From positions 248,001 to 312,000 of the forward strand of contig JACKHW010000003.1 in the NCBI GenBank assembly GCA_020638795.1: a DNA stretch of 64,000 nucleotides, read 5' to 3'. Origin of the DNA: Planctomycetota bacterium (GTDB taxonomy: Bacteria > Planctomycetota > UBA1135 > GCA-002748355). The notes under the pieces were generated by a model, which saw nothing but the letters and a program-made list of their open reading frames with translations, searched no databases and was not told the DNA's origin. The position numbers and the translations under genes were made by a program. Shown here piece after piece: positions 32,528 to 41,654 of this stretch (positions within the stretch are counted from its first letter, which is position 1; each line of letters opens with the position of its first letter).

Positions 32528-35218
32528 ATGACATCGAGATTCGCTGAGGTCCTCCGTTCCAGGCGCCTCCCGATCGCCCCGTGCTTCACGGTGGCTTTGA
32601 CCCTCGGGTGTGTCGGCTTCACGGGATGTTCCGGCACCGCCGACCTTCGCCAGGACCCATTGGGCACGAACGCGACCCTCGAGTCGCGCATCGACGCCGA
32701 GTCCGGGGAGACCCTCCAGCCTGTCGGCTACGTGGCCCCCGCGCGGAACGCGGCGGCCCGCGGTGCCGGCGCGCAAGGTGATGGCCAGGGCGGGCAGGAC
32801 TCGCCACTCGAACAGCGCCGCGCGTTCCTCGTGCAGCAAAACCTCAACAACGCGAGACGCGCACGCGAGCTCAACCTGTGGAACGACGTGCGCATCGCCG
32901 CCGCCGCCGCGCTCGAGCTCGATGATTCGAACGAAGAGGCGCGCCAGCTGCTCCAGGAAGCGCAGAGCATGCTCGGCGATCGCGTTCCGACGATCGAAGA
33001 ACGTGCGAAGGATTACGCCGTGCTCGCGCAGGTCGAGAAGCAACGCGACCTGTTCCGCGCACGCGATTTCGAGCGCAAGGGTGACTTGCTGAGCGAGCAG
33101 AAAGAGTACGCCGAAGCCGAGCAGGCATTCGAGCGCGCGCGCCTGACGCTCGTCTACTCGCCGTGGTTCACTCCGGACTCCGAGGATCAACGTCGCATCG
33201 ACGCGAAGATCGCGCGAGCGCGCGACGATCAGGTCCGCTGGGCCCGCGAACGCGATCAGCAGGACGCGCAGAAGACGCGCGCAGAGCTCGCCGAAGTCGA
33301 GCGTGCGGCCCGCGAGAAGCTCGCACGCCGCGTGTCGGAGCTCTACATCCAGGCCAATCTCGCCTTCCAGAAGAAGCGCTATGACCGCGCCGTCGAGCTG
33401 CTCGACGAGGCTCTCCGACTCGATCCGCTCAACGATGACGCCAAGGACTTGCGCGAACTCGCGAGTCGCGCGCAGCACGACTCGCGCATGGATCGCCTCG
33501 ATGCGGAATGGCGCCAGAAGTGGACCGAGACGATCGACGACCTCAAGCACCTCGACATTCCGCAAGTCGACCCGATCGCCCACGACGTGCGGCACTGGCT
33601 CGACGACGTGCGGCACCGCAAGCCGCTCGCGTTCACGGGCGCAGGCCCGAGCGAAACCGAGGACACGAGCGAGCTCGCGAAGATCCTCGAGAGCACGGTC
33701 ATCGATCACGATTTCGGTTCGGCAACGCTGAGCCAGTGGGTCGACTACTACCGCCGCGGCACCGGACTCACGTTCGTCGTGACGCCCAAGGCGGGTGAAC
33801 TCGGCGAAGAAGAGTCGAGCCTCACGAACTTCAAGCTCGGCAAGAAGTCGGTGCGCGCAGCGCTCGACCTCATCGCGCGTATCAAGCCGCTCAAGTGGCG
33901 GATCAAGGACGGTGTCGTCCAGATCCAGGCAAAGGATGAAGGCGGCGCGAAGGTGCGCCCCGTCCTCTACGAAGTGCGCGAAATCGTCAATCCGCTCGCG
34001 CAGCACCCCGGCCGCGACATCAAGATCAAGGTCGGTGAAGGCGAAGACTTCGGTTCCGAAGAAGAAGAGCCGCTCCCCAACGTCGTCGACGCGGACAAGC
34101 TCCAAGAGCTGATCCGCAACAACGTCGGAGAGGAAGGCGCATGGGACATCGACGGCGCCACGATGGAGCCGATCGGCAACGCCCTGATGATCTCGCAGAC
34201 GGACGAGATGCATCGCCGCATCGAGAAGCTGCTGCGCGACCTGCGCTCCGATACGGGTCTCCAGGTGTCGATCGAAGCGCGCTTCCTGCGCGTCGAGGAC
34301 AACTTCCTCGAAGAGGTCGGCGTCGACTTCCGCGGCCTCGGCAACCAGGCGAACGAAGGCAAGCCCGGCATGGGGCTGCAGAAGCTCGAGGATCGCAGTG
34401 GCTTCCGCTTCGACGACTACGGCACGAATACGTCGCCGAGCGACCCGGGAATCGTCGGTTCGGGCTTCGAGCCGGGGATCTTCTTCAACGACGGCGGCGA
34501 CGGCGACCTCTACGGTCGCACCGAGAACCTCTTCAATCGCGTCCTCGGTGGCGGCGAAGAAGGCCTCTCGAACGCCGGCGGTCTGGCCTTTCAGTGGACC
34601 TATCTCGACGACACCGAGCTCGAGATCGTGCTCCGCGCGGTGCAGAAGGAAGAGCGCGTCCAGGAGATCTCAGCGCCCCATCTCCTCGTCCACAACACCG
34701 CACGCGCCAACATCGCGGTCAACCGTCAGTTCAGCTACATCCGCGACTTCAACGTCGAGATCGCCCAGGCGGCTGCGGTCGCCGACCCGATCGTCGACGT
34801 GATTCGCGACGGTGTCGTGCTCGACGTTCGCCCGGTCGTTTCGGCCGACCGCAAGTTCATCCTCCTCGAGCTGCGCCCGACGGTCGCCAACCTCGCGCTG
34901 CCGATCCCGACGTTCACGACGTCGCTGTCGGTCGGTCAGCCGGTCACGATGCAGTTGCCGCGGTTGACGCTGCAGAAGGTCCGCACGACGGTCATCGTTC
35001 CCGACGGAGGCACGCTGCTCCTCGGTGGCATGAAGATGGTGCAGAAGCAGGACTTCGACTCCGGCGTGCCGATCCTGAAGGATCTCCCAGGCCTCAGCTT
35101 CTTCTTCAGCCGCAAGGGCACGTATCGCGCGAACAAGAAGATCCTCATCTTGCTGCACACGAACATCGTCGTGCCGCGGGAATGGGAACCGCAGGACCCG
35201 ACCGACCTCGGCCGCTGA
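32528..35218 (+). CDS. Secretin-domain lipoprotein with TPR-like N terminus (paralog 1)
   Basis: This 896-residue protein is probably an outer-membrane multimer. Its N terminus is a signal with a lipobox-like FTGC (Cys34). Residues about 90-330 are charged helical repeats resembling TPR and coiled coil (NLWNDVRIAAAAALELDDSNEEARQLLQEA). An STN-like segment lies around 387-474 and a secretin N1-like segment around 517-576. The C-terminal third is the secretin beta-barrel domain (VSIEARFLRVEDNFLEEVGVDFRGLG, later VPDGGTLLLGGMK and GVPILKDLPGLSFFFS). It lacks the usual type II GspD N0-N3 series in standard form. It opens the 32.5-45.4 kb cluster and is paralogous to the gene at 42698-45385. The start at 32528 precedes the signal directly. 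Confidence 0.85.
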   Translation: MTSRFAEVLRSRRLPIAPCFTVALTLGCVGFTGCSGTADLRQDPLGTNATLESRIDAESGETLQPVGYVAPARNAAARGAGAQGDGQGGQDSPLEQRRAFLVQQNLNNARRARELNLWNDVRIAAAAALELDDSNEEARQLLQEAQSMLGDRVPTIEERAKDYAVLAQVEKQRDLFRARDFERKGDLLSEQKEYAEAEQAFERARLTLVYSPWFTPDSEDQRRIDAKIARARDDQVRWARERDQQDAQKTRAELAEVERAAREKLARRVSELYIQANLAFQKKRYDRAVELLDEALRLDPLNDDAKDLRELASRAQHDSRMDRLDAEWRQKWTETIDDLKHLDIPQVDPIAHDVRHWLDDVRHRKPLAFTGAGPSETEDTSELAKILESTVIDHDFGSATLSQWVDYYRRGTGLTFVVTPKAGELGEEESSLTNFKLGKKSVRAALDLIARIKPLKWRIKDGVVQIQAKDEGGAKVRPVLYEVREIVNPLAQHPGRDIKIKVGEGEDFGSEEEEPLPNVVDADKLQELIRNNVGEEGAWDIDGATMEPIGNALMISQTDEMHRRIEKLLRDLRSDTGLQVSIEARFLRVEDNFLEEVGVDFRGLGNQANEGKPGMGLQKLEDRSGFRFDDYGTNTSPSDPGIVGSGFEPGIFFNDGGDGDLYGRTENLFNRVLGGGEEGLSNAGGLAFQWTYLDDTELEIVLRAVQKEERVQEISAPHLLVHNTARANIAVNRQFSYIRDFNVEIAQAAAVADPIVDVIRDGVVLDVRPVVSADRKFILLELRPTVANLALPIPTFTTSLSVGQPVTMQLPRLTLQKVRTTVIVPDGGTLLLGGMKMVQKQDFDSGVPILKDLPGLSFFFSRKGTYRANKKILILLHTNIVVPREWEPQDPTDLGR

Positions 35219-35418
35219 TTCGAGTTCGCTGATCCGCAACACGCTTTGCATCGACCGCGATCCCGCGCAGCGTCGATGCCCCACGACAAGGCCTGTCGTG
35301 CAAGTTCCGGTTGGAACGCGCGCGGCGGGCTTCGTTCTTTTCTCGGACTGAACCCTCGTTAGAGTGCTTCGTTCGTTTCGCGGCGCACCCCCTCGCCGCG
35401 ACGACAACCGCAATTGCC
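35219..35418. other. Hairpin-rich spacer between secretin-1 and the TPR gene
   Basis: Two stems stand in series. GCATCGAC/GTCGATGC (35248-35279) encloses a short inner GC stem, and CACGACA/TGTCGTG (35282-35300) has a 5-base loop. Neither is followed by T. A promoter-like TTTTCT, 16-base spacer, TAGAGT lies at 35338-35365, after the hairpins. The arrangement fits an end-of-transcript structure followed by a new promoter. Confidence 0.45.
35338..35365 (+). promoter_or_regulatory. Candidate promoter for the 955-aa TPR protein gene
   Basis: TTTTCT (35338-35343) and TAGAGT (35360-35365) are separated by 16 bases. Transcription would start about 45 bases before the ATG. The -35 match is weak. Confidence 0.35.
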
Positions 35419-38286
35419 ATGAAAACGCCATTCCATCGGTTCCCGATCGCATTCGCTGCCGGAGCCCTTTGCTTCGCGACGACTCTGGCCCCCTTGGCGC
35501 GAGCCCAAGACGCCAAAATCCAGCGCGAAGTCAAGCTCCTGCGCGGCCTGGCCAAGGACTGGGGCTTCGTCGAGCTCGCGCAAGAGCATCTCGACGCTCT
35601 GCGCAAGTCTCCCGACACGACCGAGGGCGATCAGAAGCAGCTCGCTCAGGTCAATGCCGAAGTGCTCTACTTGGGTGCACGACGGATCCGGGACCTCGAC
35701 AAGCGCCAGACCGTCCTCGCCGACGCGCTCCAGCAGTTCAAGGACTACCTCGATCAGTACGGCAACAGCGAGGGCGCGACCGCCGTCATGAGCGCGTATG
35801 CCGAGGCCTGCGAGTACTACGGCGACTTCCTTTCCGATCGCATCGAGCTCGAGAAGGATCCGGACAAGAAGAAGGCGCTCGAAGAAGAGGCCCTGCAAGT
35901 CTTCGTCGCTGGCATCAAAGCCTCGAATGACGCGATGCAATCCCTCGAAGGGCGCGTCGGCGAGAGCAACGACATCAAGATCCAGTACTACCTCGCATGG
36001 CTGCGCAAGGGGACGCTCTTGCGCACGTGGGCGAAGACCCGTCGCGAGGACCGCGAAGTCAAGGCCGACGAAGCGATTCAGACCCTCGAGGATCTCGCCC
36101 TGAACTCCGGCGAAGAAACGCCGATCGGGATCAAGGCGCTGCTCGAAATGGGCGTTGCCCTCGCGGTCAAGGGCAGCACGCGGGATGGCGTCGACATGTT
36201 CGCGGGAACGATCGACCTCGTGAAGCAACAGCTCGGGTCGGACAACCCACCCCCGCTCGGCACGCAGGGGCTCCTCTTCCAGTTCCTCGAAGAGTCGACG
36301 AACCACATGACGGACATCTACCTCACCGAGGGGCGTCCGGACGACGTGCTGACCGCGGTCGCCGATTACCGCGGCTCGCTCACCAAATTCAACCTACCGC
36401 CTCAACCCCGATTCCAGGACGCGATCTTCCTCAACGAAGCGCGCGCTCGCATCGACAAGGGCGGCGCGGAGAACTCGACGAAGGCGCTCGAGATCGCGAA
36501 GGAAGTCGCGAACCGACACCCGTCGGACTTCATCGGTCTGCGCGCTCGCGAAATGATCACGGGCGTCCTCGACAACCCCGGCGTCAACGTCGGCCCCGAG
36601 GCCTTGATGCAAGCGGCCAAGGGCGAGCTCCAAGCCTCCAAGTTCGGGTCGGCGGTGCGCGCCTACAAGCGCTTGCTGCGCAGTCTCGAGTCGGCCGAGG
36701 ACAAGTCCAAGTATGGCCTTCGCGCCTACGTCGACATCGGTCTCTCGTTCGCACGACAACAGCGCTACCTCGAAGCGATCTACGCGCTCATGACCGGGCT
36801 CTCGACCTACGGGCCGCTGTCGGACGACGACAAGTCGAAGGCCTCCGCGGTCAACTACCTCAACTCGGCACTCAGTGGCCTCCGTCGACAGATCGACGAC
36901 AACGACTTCGTCGATGGCCTCAAGGGCCAGGTCGACGGAATCGCGCGACGCTACGCCGACGACAAGACGATCGCGAATCGCGCGATCGATGACGCACGTC
37001 GCTTGATCGACGACGGCGAGTACGACAAGGCGATCCAGCAGCTCACCGCGGTCGAGAAGAGCACCGACCAGTACGAACTCTCACAGACGATGATCGCGTT
37101 CGCCAACATGATGAGTGGCGACTTCGCGAAGGCCCGTGCGAAGGTCAAGCAATACCTCGACTACACGGCGGACCCACTGAACCGACTCGACAACAGCGAG
37201 ACGGTCAAGAAGCAGTACCGTGAGTTCGCGATCGCCGATGCGAACTTCTACCTCGGCAAGATGCTCGCCGACGAAGCCTTCGGTCGGAACACGGGCAAGG
37301 TCGAACGCAAGCCGGATCCGTCCAAGCTCAAGGACGTCGTCGATGCGTTCAAGAACTACAGCAAGGAGTACGGCAAGGTCCGCTCGTCCTACGCGATGAT
37401 CGCCACGATCGAACTCATCGCCGCGCTGATCGACCTCGAGAAGGTCGGCGAAGCCGAGGCGGAGTATGCACGCATTCGCAAGGATTTCCCGCAAGAGCGC
37501 TCGATCGGCGGTCTCGCCGTCAAGCTGTTCATGGCCCGCAAGACCAACATCGCGGCCATTCAGCAGGAAATCGAAGCGGTCCAGGGAGATCCGACCAAGA
37601 CACTCGAACTCCGCGACGCGACCCAGCGCATGCGCGCCGAAGTGCGCAAGGCACTGAGCTTCGCGACGAACTATCTCGAAGTCGAGCCGAAGCCCAACTA
37701 CCAGCTCCTGCGCGACGCGTCCGAACTCGCAGTGCTCGTCGAAGACTACGATCAGGCGCTCTACTTCCTGCAGAAGGTCGTCGAGATCTACGGCAACGAC
37801 AAGAACTACACCGACAACGTCGACAAGTTCGTGCGTCCCGACATCGCGTCGATTCTGATGCGCAAGGGCGACTACCAGACTGCACTGAAGCAGATCGACG
37901 AGGCGCTCAAGGTCCGTCCGAAGAGCTTCGAACTCAAGCTCCTCAGAGTGCGCGCCCTCGGCGGCTGGTGCGAATTCGACGAAAGCGGCGGTCTGCGCAT
38001 CACACCGGGCGTCGGACGTTACAAGGAAGCGTACGAGCTGATGTTCACCGACTACCGCAATTACGTGCGCGGAAAATACAAGGAGTGGGACCTCGAGTAC
38101 TACCAGTTCCGCTTCGACTGCATGGACCTCTGCATCAAGGCAGCTCAGGAGGACACCGACTTCATCGAGACAGCGAAGAAGTTCTATCGCCAAGCCGAGG
38201 CCAACCCCGACAACTTCGAGACGCTCAAGAAGATCGGCCCCAAGGGCCTGCGTCTCTTCCAACTCTTCCAGGCACGCAAGCCCTGA
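35419..38286 (+). CDS. Large secreted TPR-repeat protein
   Basis: This 955-residue protein starts with a Sec signal peptide (about 1-29, ending LAPLARAQ). The remainder is almost wholly helical. Repeats have the TPR rhythm, for example FGSAVRAYKRLLRSLESAEDKSKYGLRAYVDIGLSFARQQRYLEAIYAL and LLRDASELAVLVEDYDQALYFLQKVVEIYGNDKNY. No enzymatic motif is visible. It probably serves as a periplasmic scaffold. It lies between the first secretin-like gene and a second TPR-type gene 11 bases downstream, with which it should be cotranscribed. The start was set at the signal peptide methionine. Confidence 0.75.
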   Translation: MKTPFHRFPIAFAAGALCFATTLAPLARAQDAKIQREVKLLRGLAKDWGFVELAQEHLDALRKSPDTTEGDQKQLAQVNAEVLYLGARRIRDLDKRQTVLADALQQFKDYLDQYGNSEGATAVMSAYAEACEYYGDFLSDRIELEKDPDKKKALEEEALQVFVAGIKASNDAMQSLEGRVGESNDIKIQYYLAWLRKGTLLRTWAKTRREDREVKADEAIQTLEDLALNSGEETPIGIKALLEMGVALAVKGSTRDGVDMFAGTIDLVKQQLGSDNPPPLGTQGLLFQFLEESTNHMTDIYLTEGRPDDVLTAVADYRGSLTKFNLPPQPRFQDAIFLNEARARIDKGGAENSTKALEIAKEVANRHPSDFIGLRAREMITGVLDNPGVNVGPEALMQAAKGELQASKFGSAVRAYKRLLRSLESAEDKSKYGLRAYVDIGLSFARQQRYLEAIYALMTGLSTYGPLSDDDKSKASAVNYLNSALSGLRRQIDDNDFVDGLKGQVDGIARRYADDKTIANRAIDDARRLIDDGEYDKAIQQLTAVEKSTDQYELSQTMIAFANMMSGDFAKARAKVKQYLDYTADPLNRLDNSETVKKQYREFAIADANFYLGKMLADEAFGRNTGKVERKPDPSKLKDVVDAFKNYSKEYGKVRSSYAMIATIELIAALIDLEKVGEAEAEYARIRKDFPQERSIGGLAVKLFMARKTNIAAIQQEIEAVQGDPTKTLELRDATQRMRAEVRKALSFATNYLEVEPKPNYQLLRDASELAVLVEDYDQALYFLQKVVEIYGNDKNYTDNVDKFVRPDIASILMRKGDYQTALKQIDEALKVRPKSFELKLLRVRALGGWCEFDESGGLRITPGVGRYKEAYELMFTDYRNYVRGKYKEWDLEYYQFRFDCMDLCIKAAQEDTDFIETAKKFYRQAEANPDNFETLKKIGPKGLRLFQLFQARKP

Positions 38287-38297
38287 GCCCTACCATC

Positions 38298-39431
38298 ATG
38301 AAGATCGATACCATCTCCAAGCTGGCGTTGACGCTGTCCCTGGCTCTGCCCGGCACGCTCGTCGCGCAAGATGCGGCACAGGACGACCTGATGCGGATGC
38401 GCGACGGTCAAACGCTCCGCAAGATCGAAGTCGTGAGCGAGACTCTCGACACGGTCACATACAAGAACGGCAACAAAGAAGAGACTGCGGCCTCGCGCGA
38501 CGTCAGTGAGATCGTCTACGGCGGCGTTGGCGAGACGCTCGAGCGTGCGCAGTACGCTGCGGACAACGGCGAGTTCCAACGCGCGGCGAACCTCTACCAG
38601 GAGGTTGCCGATCGCTCTTCGCGCGATGCCGTGAAATCCTGGGCAGGCTTCTGGGCCGCTCGAAACCTGTTCTTCTCGGCTGCCGGGGACGTGAACCTAG
38701 CGCAGACGGCTGCGGGCGCGCTCGCATCGTGGATCGGGTCGAATGGCGAACACCGTTTGCTCCCTCTCGCGCACGAGACCCACGGACTCGCATTGATCAC
38801 CGCAGGCAAGGCCGACGAGGCGCAGCAAGCGTTCGCCGCCTTGGGCAAGATCGCCCAGGACAAGGATCTCGGCGCACTCTGGGTCGCCCGCAGCAAGTTC
38901 GGCGAGGGGCAAGCACTCGTCGCCGGCTCGAAGTTCGCGGACGCGCGCACGGCGTTCGTCGCGGCGTCCGCGACGCTCTCGGCGCAGGGCGCGGACAATC
39001 GCGAAGCGGCCAATCTCGCGACCGCCGCGAAGACGGGTCAAGGTGAGTGCTACCTCGCCGAGGGCCGCACCAAGGAAGCGCAGGACTACTTCCGGCAGAT
39101 GCAGAGCGGCGCCGGGGACAACCCGATGTTGGTCGCCGCGGCGCGGTGCGGAGAAGCACAGGCGATGCTCGAAGAGGCGAAGTCCAAGAACGACTTCAAG
39201 ACCATCCGACGCGCTCAAGCCCTCCTTGCGGAAGTTTCGGCGACGGATACTTCGGACGGGGATGCGTCCCCGAAGGCCATCTTCCTCCTCGCGCAGTCGA
39301 TCCTCACGCTCGGTGAAGAGCGGGAGGGCAAGGACTTCCGTCAGCGTGCGATGTCGATGTTGCAAGAAGTCGTCGACAACTACGGCGCGAGCCGTTGGGC
39401 CGCGCAGGCCCGTTCTACCCTCAAGGGCTGA
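38298..39431 (+). CDS. Secreted TPR-type protein, partner of the large TPR protein
   Basis: This 377-residue protein has a signal peptide (about 1-23, ending TLVAQ). A short beta-like region follows (RDGQTLRKIEVVSETLDTVTYKNGNKEETAASRDVSEIVYG), then TPR-like helices (LERAQYAADNGEFQRAANLYQEVADRS, SKFADARTAFVAASATLSAQG, GRTKEAQDYFRQMQSGAGDNPMLVAAARCGEAQAML). The N-terminal strand module resembles those found before TPR arrays in planctomycete exported proteins. It starts 11 bases after the 955-aa TPR gene. Function is unknown. Confidence 0.7.
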   Translation: MKIDTISKLALTLSLALPGTLVAQDAAQDDLMRMRDGQTLRKIEVVSETLDTVTYKNGNKEETAASRDVSEIVYGGVGETLERAQYAADNGEFQRAANLYQEVADRSSRDAVKSWAGFWAARNLFFSAAGDVNLAQTAAGALASWIGSNGEHRLLPLAHETHGLALITAGKADEAQQAFAALGKIAQDKDLGALWVARSKFGEGQALVAGSKFADARTAFVAASATLSAQGADNREAANLATAAKTGQGECYLAEGRTKEAQDYFRQMQSGAGDNPMLVAAARCGEAQAMLEEAKSKNDFKTIRRAQALLAEVSATDTSDGDASPKAIFLLAQSILTLGEEREGKDFRQRAMSMLQEVVDNYGASRWAAQARSTLKG

Positions 39432-39742
39432 CGCGCGAACGCCACCCGGCGAAGCCCCGATTCGCGAGAATCGGACATGGTTTTGCCACGCGGGGCCTTC
39501 CCTGATCCACCGCGGGTCGGCATGCTGTTCCGCTCGCTTCGACTCTTCGCAGCATGCAGGGCATGACAGGAAGAGTCGGAGGAGCGGGAGTTCGGCACGG
39601 ATTCACCAGAATCGTTTTCTCGATTTCGATCGAACCGTGCTCGCACCCGTTCCGTTTTCCATTCACGTTTCGGCGTCGACGTGACCAGCCCCCCCGCCGC
39701 GCCGAGCTTGCTCCATAGACGACACGGAGACACGATCCGGCA
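39432..39742. other. 311-base leader before the ExbB-like gene with competing hairpins
   Basis: No coding frame is supported here. CCGATTC-GCGA-GAATCGG (39457-39474) is a short tetraloop hairpin followed by a TTTT at 39480-39484, possibly the end of the preceding operon. Further on, GCATGCTG (39520-39527) can pair with CAGCATGC (39550-39557). In the alternative, the segment 39530-39548 between those arms can pair with 39570-39587 through a long stem with one bulge. The two pairings cannot coexist as nested stems. Confidence 0.5.
39457..39474 (+). terminator. Short hairpin, possible terminator of the TPR operon
   Basis: A 7-bp stem, CCGATTC/GAATCGG, closes a GCGA loop 25 bases past the stop of the 377-aa gene. 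A short T-run (tttt) follows six bases later, so termination strength is doubtful. Confidence 0.35.
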
Positions 39743-40468
39743 ATGAACCGTTCTTCCTTTGCCTCGCGAATTCCCGCGTTCCTGTTCGCAGCGGGCGCCG
39801 TCTGCGCCCCCCTCTTCGCCGCCCCGCAGGGAGATGCTCCCGCGGCCCAAGAACCGGCGAGCATGCTCTCGGACATCGTCGGGAACGCCGGCATCATCGG
39901 TGGCATCATCGGCATCCTGTCGATCATCGCTCTCGCGCTCGTGATCGAGCACGCGATGTCGATCAAGCGCGACAAGCTCGCTCCTCCGCACCTCATCGAC
40001 GAGATCGAGGCACTGTTCGAAGAGCAGAAGTTCCAGGAAGCCGTCGAGGTCTGTGAAGCAGAGCCCTGCTTCCTGACGAACACGGTCGGCGCCGGTCTCG
40101 CGAAGCTCGGGCACAGCTACGACACGATCCAGGCTGCCTACGAAGAAATGCACGACGAGGAAGAGATCAAGCTCCACCAGAAGATCGGGTGGCTCTCGCT
40201 GATCGCCGCCGTGTCCCCGATGCTCGGCCTCCTCGGGACCGTCAACGGGATGATCACGACGTTCGGGGAAATCGCGGCCAAGCCGTCGGTCAAGCCGAAC
40301 GACCTCGCCGGCGGTATCAAGGGCGCGCTCGTCACGACGCTCCTCGGACTCGTCGTCGCGATCCCGGTCACCGCCGCCTACGTGTTCTTCAAGAACCGTG
40401 TGGTCCTCGCATCGCTCGAAATCGGCGCCATCGTCGAAGAACTCTTCGATCGCTTCCGCACGAAGTGA
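39743..40468 (+). CDS. ExbB/TolQ/MotA-family proton-channel protein
   Basis: This 241-residue inner-membrane protein has a signal-like N terminus (1-27) and three hydrophobic segments at about 48-68, 148-174 and 191-217. The second includes the conserved SPMLGLLGTVNGMITTF motif of MotA/TolQ/ExbB proteins. A cytoplasmic helical domain lies between the first and second. It pairs with ExbD-like proteins to convert proton motive force into motion of an envelope partner. It is followed after 59 bases by the first of three exbD-like genes, so it is the only channel-type subunit in the cluster. The partner (TonB, TolA or other) is not obvious. Confidence 0.9.
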   Translation: MNRSSFASRIPAFLFAAGAVCAPLFAAPQGDAPAAQEPASMLSDIVGNAGIIGGIIGILSIIALALVIEHAMSIKRDKLAPPHLIDEIEALFEEQKFQEAVEVCEAEPCFLTNTVGAGLAKLGHSYDTIQAAYEEMHDEEEIKLHQKIGWLSLIAAVSPMLGLLGTVNGMITTFGEIAAKPSVKPNDLAGGIKGALVTTLLGLVVAIPVTAAYVFFKNRVVLASLEIGAIVEELFDRFRTK

Positions 40469-40527
40469 TGCGTTCGTTCGAAGCCACGAACGCCCGACCA
40501 AATTCCAATCACTAGCGGAGACCCACG

Positions 40528-41034
40528 ATGTCGAAGAAAGACGTCCGCGAAGAACAGACCGAGATGGACATGACGCCGATGATCGATTGCGTCTTCCAGC
40601 TCATCATCTTCTTCTTCCTCGTCATCGACCTTCAGAACCAGGAACTCGAGCCCGTCAAGCTGCCCGTCGCGCGCTTCGCCGTCCCCGATCAACCTCCTGA
40701 AGGCCAGCGCCCGATCGTCAACGTGCTGCAGAGCGGCGAGACGATCTACAAGCGCAAGACGTACCTCGAGGCCGACGAGCAGGACTACTCCAAGCTGCAA
40801 GGGCTTCTCGAGTACTTCGCCAAGAACATGACGAAGAAATTCGACAAGGCGGTCGGCAAGGAACTCCCCGACGACCCCCTCCTGATTCGCGCGGACAAGT
40901 GGACCGAAATGCACCACATCGCGAAGATCATGGAGACGTGCGGGTTGACCAACGTCCAGATCTGGCGTGTCGAACTCGCGGTCGGAGAGCCGAAGGCTGG
41001 TTCTCCTGGTGCGGCCAAGGCGGCCGGGAACTGA
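40528..41034 (+). CDS. ExbD/TolR-family protein 1
   Basis: This 168-residue inner-membrane protein has one transmembrane segment preceded by the hallmark MDMTPMIDCVFQLIIFFFLV. The aspartate in MID is the proton-conducting residue of the family. A periplasmic domain of about 125 residues follows. It differs from the next two exbD-like proteins in both the membrane segment and the periplasmic part. It is close behind the ExbB-like gene and ahead of exbD 2, with a repeat-bearing spacer in between. Confidence 0.9.
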   Translation: MSKKDVREEQTEMDMTPMIDCVFQLIIFFFLVIDLQNQELEPVKLPVARFAVPDQPPEGQRPIVNVLQSGETIYKRKTYLEADEQDYSKLQGLLEYFAKNMTKKFDKAVGKELPDDPLLIRADKWTEMHHIAKIMETCGLTNVQIWRVELAVGEPKAGSPGAAKAAGN

Positions 41035-41045
41035 CGGGCAAGACC

Positions 41046-41092
41046 CTGAGATCAGCATGACACTGAGATCAGCATGACCCTGAGATCAACAG
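41046..41092 (+). repeat. Tandem 17-bp repeat with mini-ORFs before exbD 2
   Basis: The unit ctgagatcagcatgac plus one base occurs twice in full (41046-41062, 41063-41079) and once in part. Each full copy carries an ATG. The first mini-ORF is seven codons (41057-41077); its TGA overlaps the next ATG (41074). That second mini-ORF of eleven codons ends in a TGA overlapping the exbD 2 start (41103). The layout suggests duplicated translational-coupling sites. Confidence 0.6.
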
Positions 41093-41102
41093 GAGCCACC
41101 GC

Positions 41103-41654
41103 ATGAACGCACTCGAACTGAAGAAGAAGCGCGAGAAGCGCAAGAAGAAGCCCGAAGAGCCGAAGATGGACATGACGCCGATGATCGACGTCACGTTTCT
41201 CTTGCTGATCTTCTTCCTCTGCCTCGAGTTCAAGACGCTCGAAGGCAAGCTGGCTTCGAACCTGCCCAAGGACGTCGGCGTCAACAAGACGAAGGCCGAG
41301 CCGATCGAGAAGCTCGACCTCCGGATCGCGATGCTGAATCCCGGCACGAGAGTCCCCGACAAGCAGGACTATCGCCGCTACGAACTCGAAGGACACAAGG
41401 TCTACTACTACCTCGGTCCGCGCAAGGTCACGTCGATGACCGAACTCGAGTCCGAGCTTCGCAGCGCGGCCAAAGTCGAGGTCCCGGATCCCGAGACCGG
41501 CAAGCGCAAGAAGCGTCCGATCACGATCAAGACGAGCGGCGGTGTCTGCTACAAGGACGTGACCGAGGTCATCGACGTGGCGCGCGATGCGAACTTCACC
41601 GAAATCACGTTCGGCGGCGGCGAAGGCACGCTGAAGAACCCGAAGGCGAAGTAG
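41103..41654 (+). CDS. ExbD/TolR-family protein 2
   Basis: This 183-residue protein has a lysine-rich cytoplasmic start (LKKKREKRKKKPEEPK), then MDMTPMIDVTFLLLIFFLCLEF with the family's essential aspartate, and a periplasmic domain containing KKRPITIKTSGGVCYKDVTEVIDVA. The body is close to exbD 3 over its whole length, indicating a duplication. Its start codon overlaps the stop of a mini-ORF. It sits 68 bases after exbD 1. Confidence 0.9.
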   Translation: MNALELKKKREKRKKKPEEPKMDMTPMIDVTFLLLIFFLCLEFKTLEGKLASNLPKDVGVNKTKAEPIEKLDLRIAMLNPGTRVPDKQDYRRYELEGHKVYYYLGPRKVTSMTELESELRSAAKVEVPDPETGKRKKRPITIKTSGGVCYKDVTEVIDVARDANFTEITFGGGEGTLKNPKAK

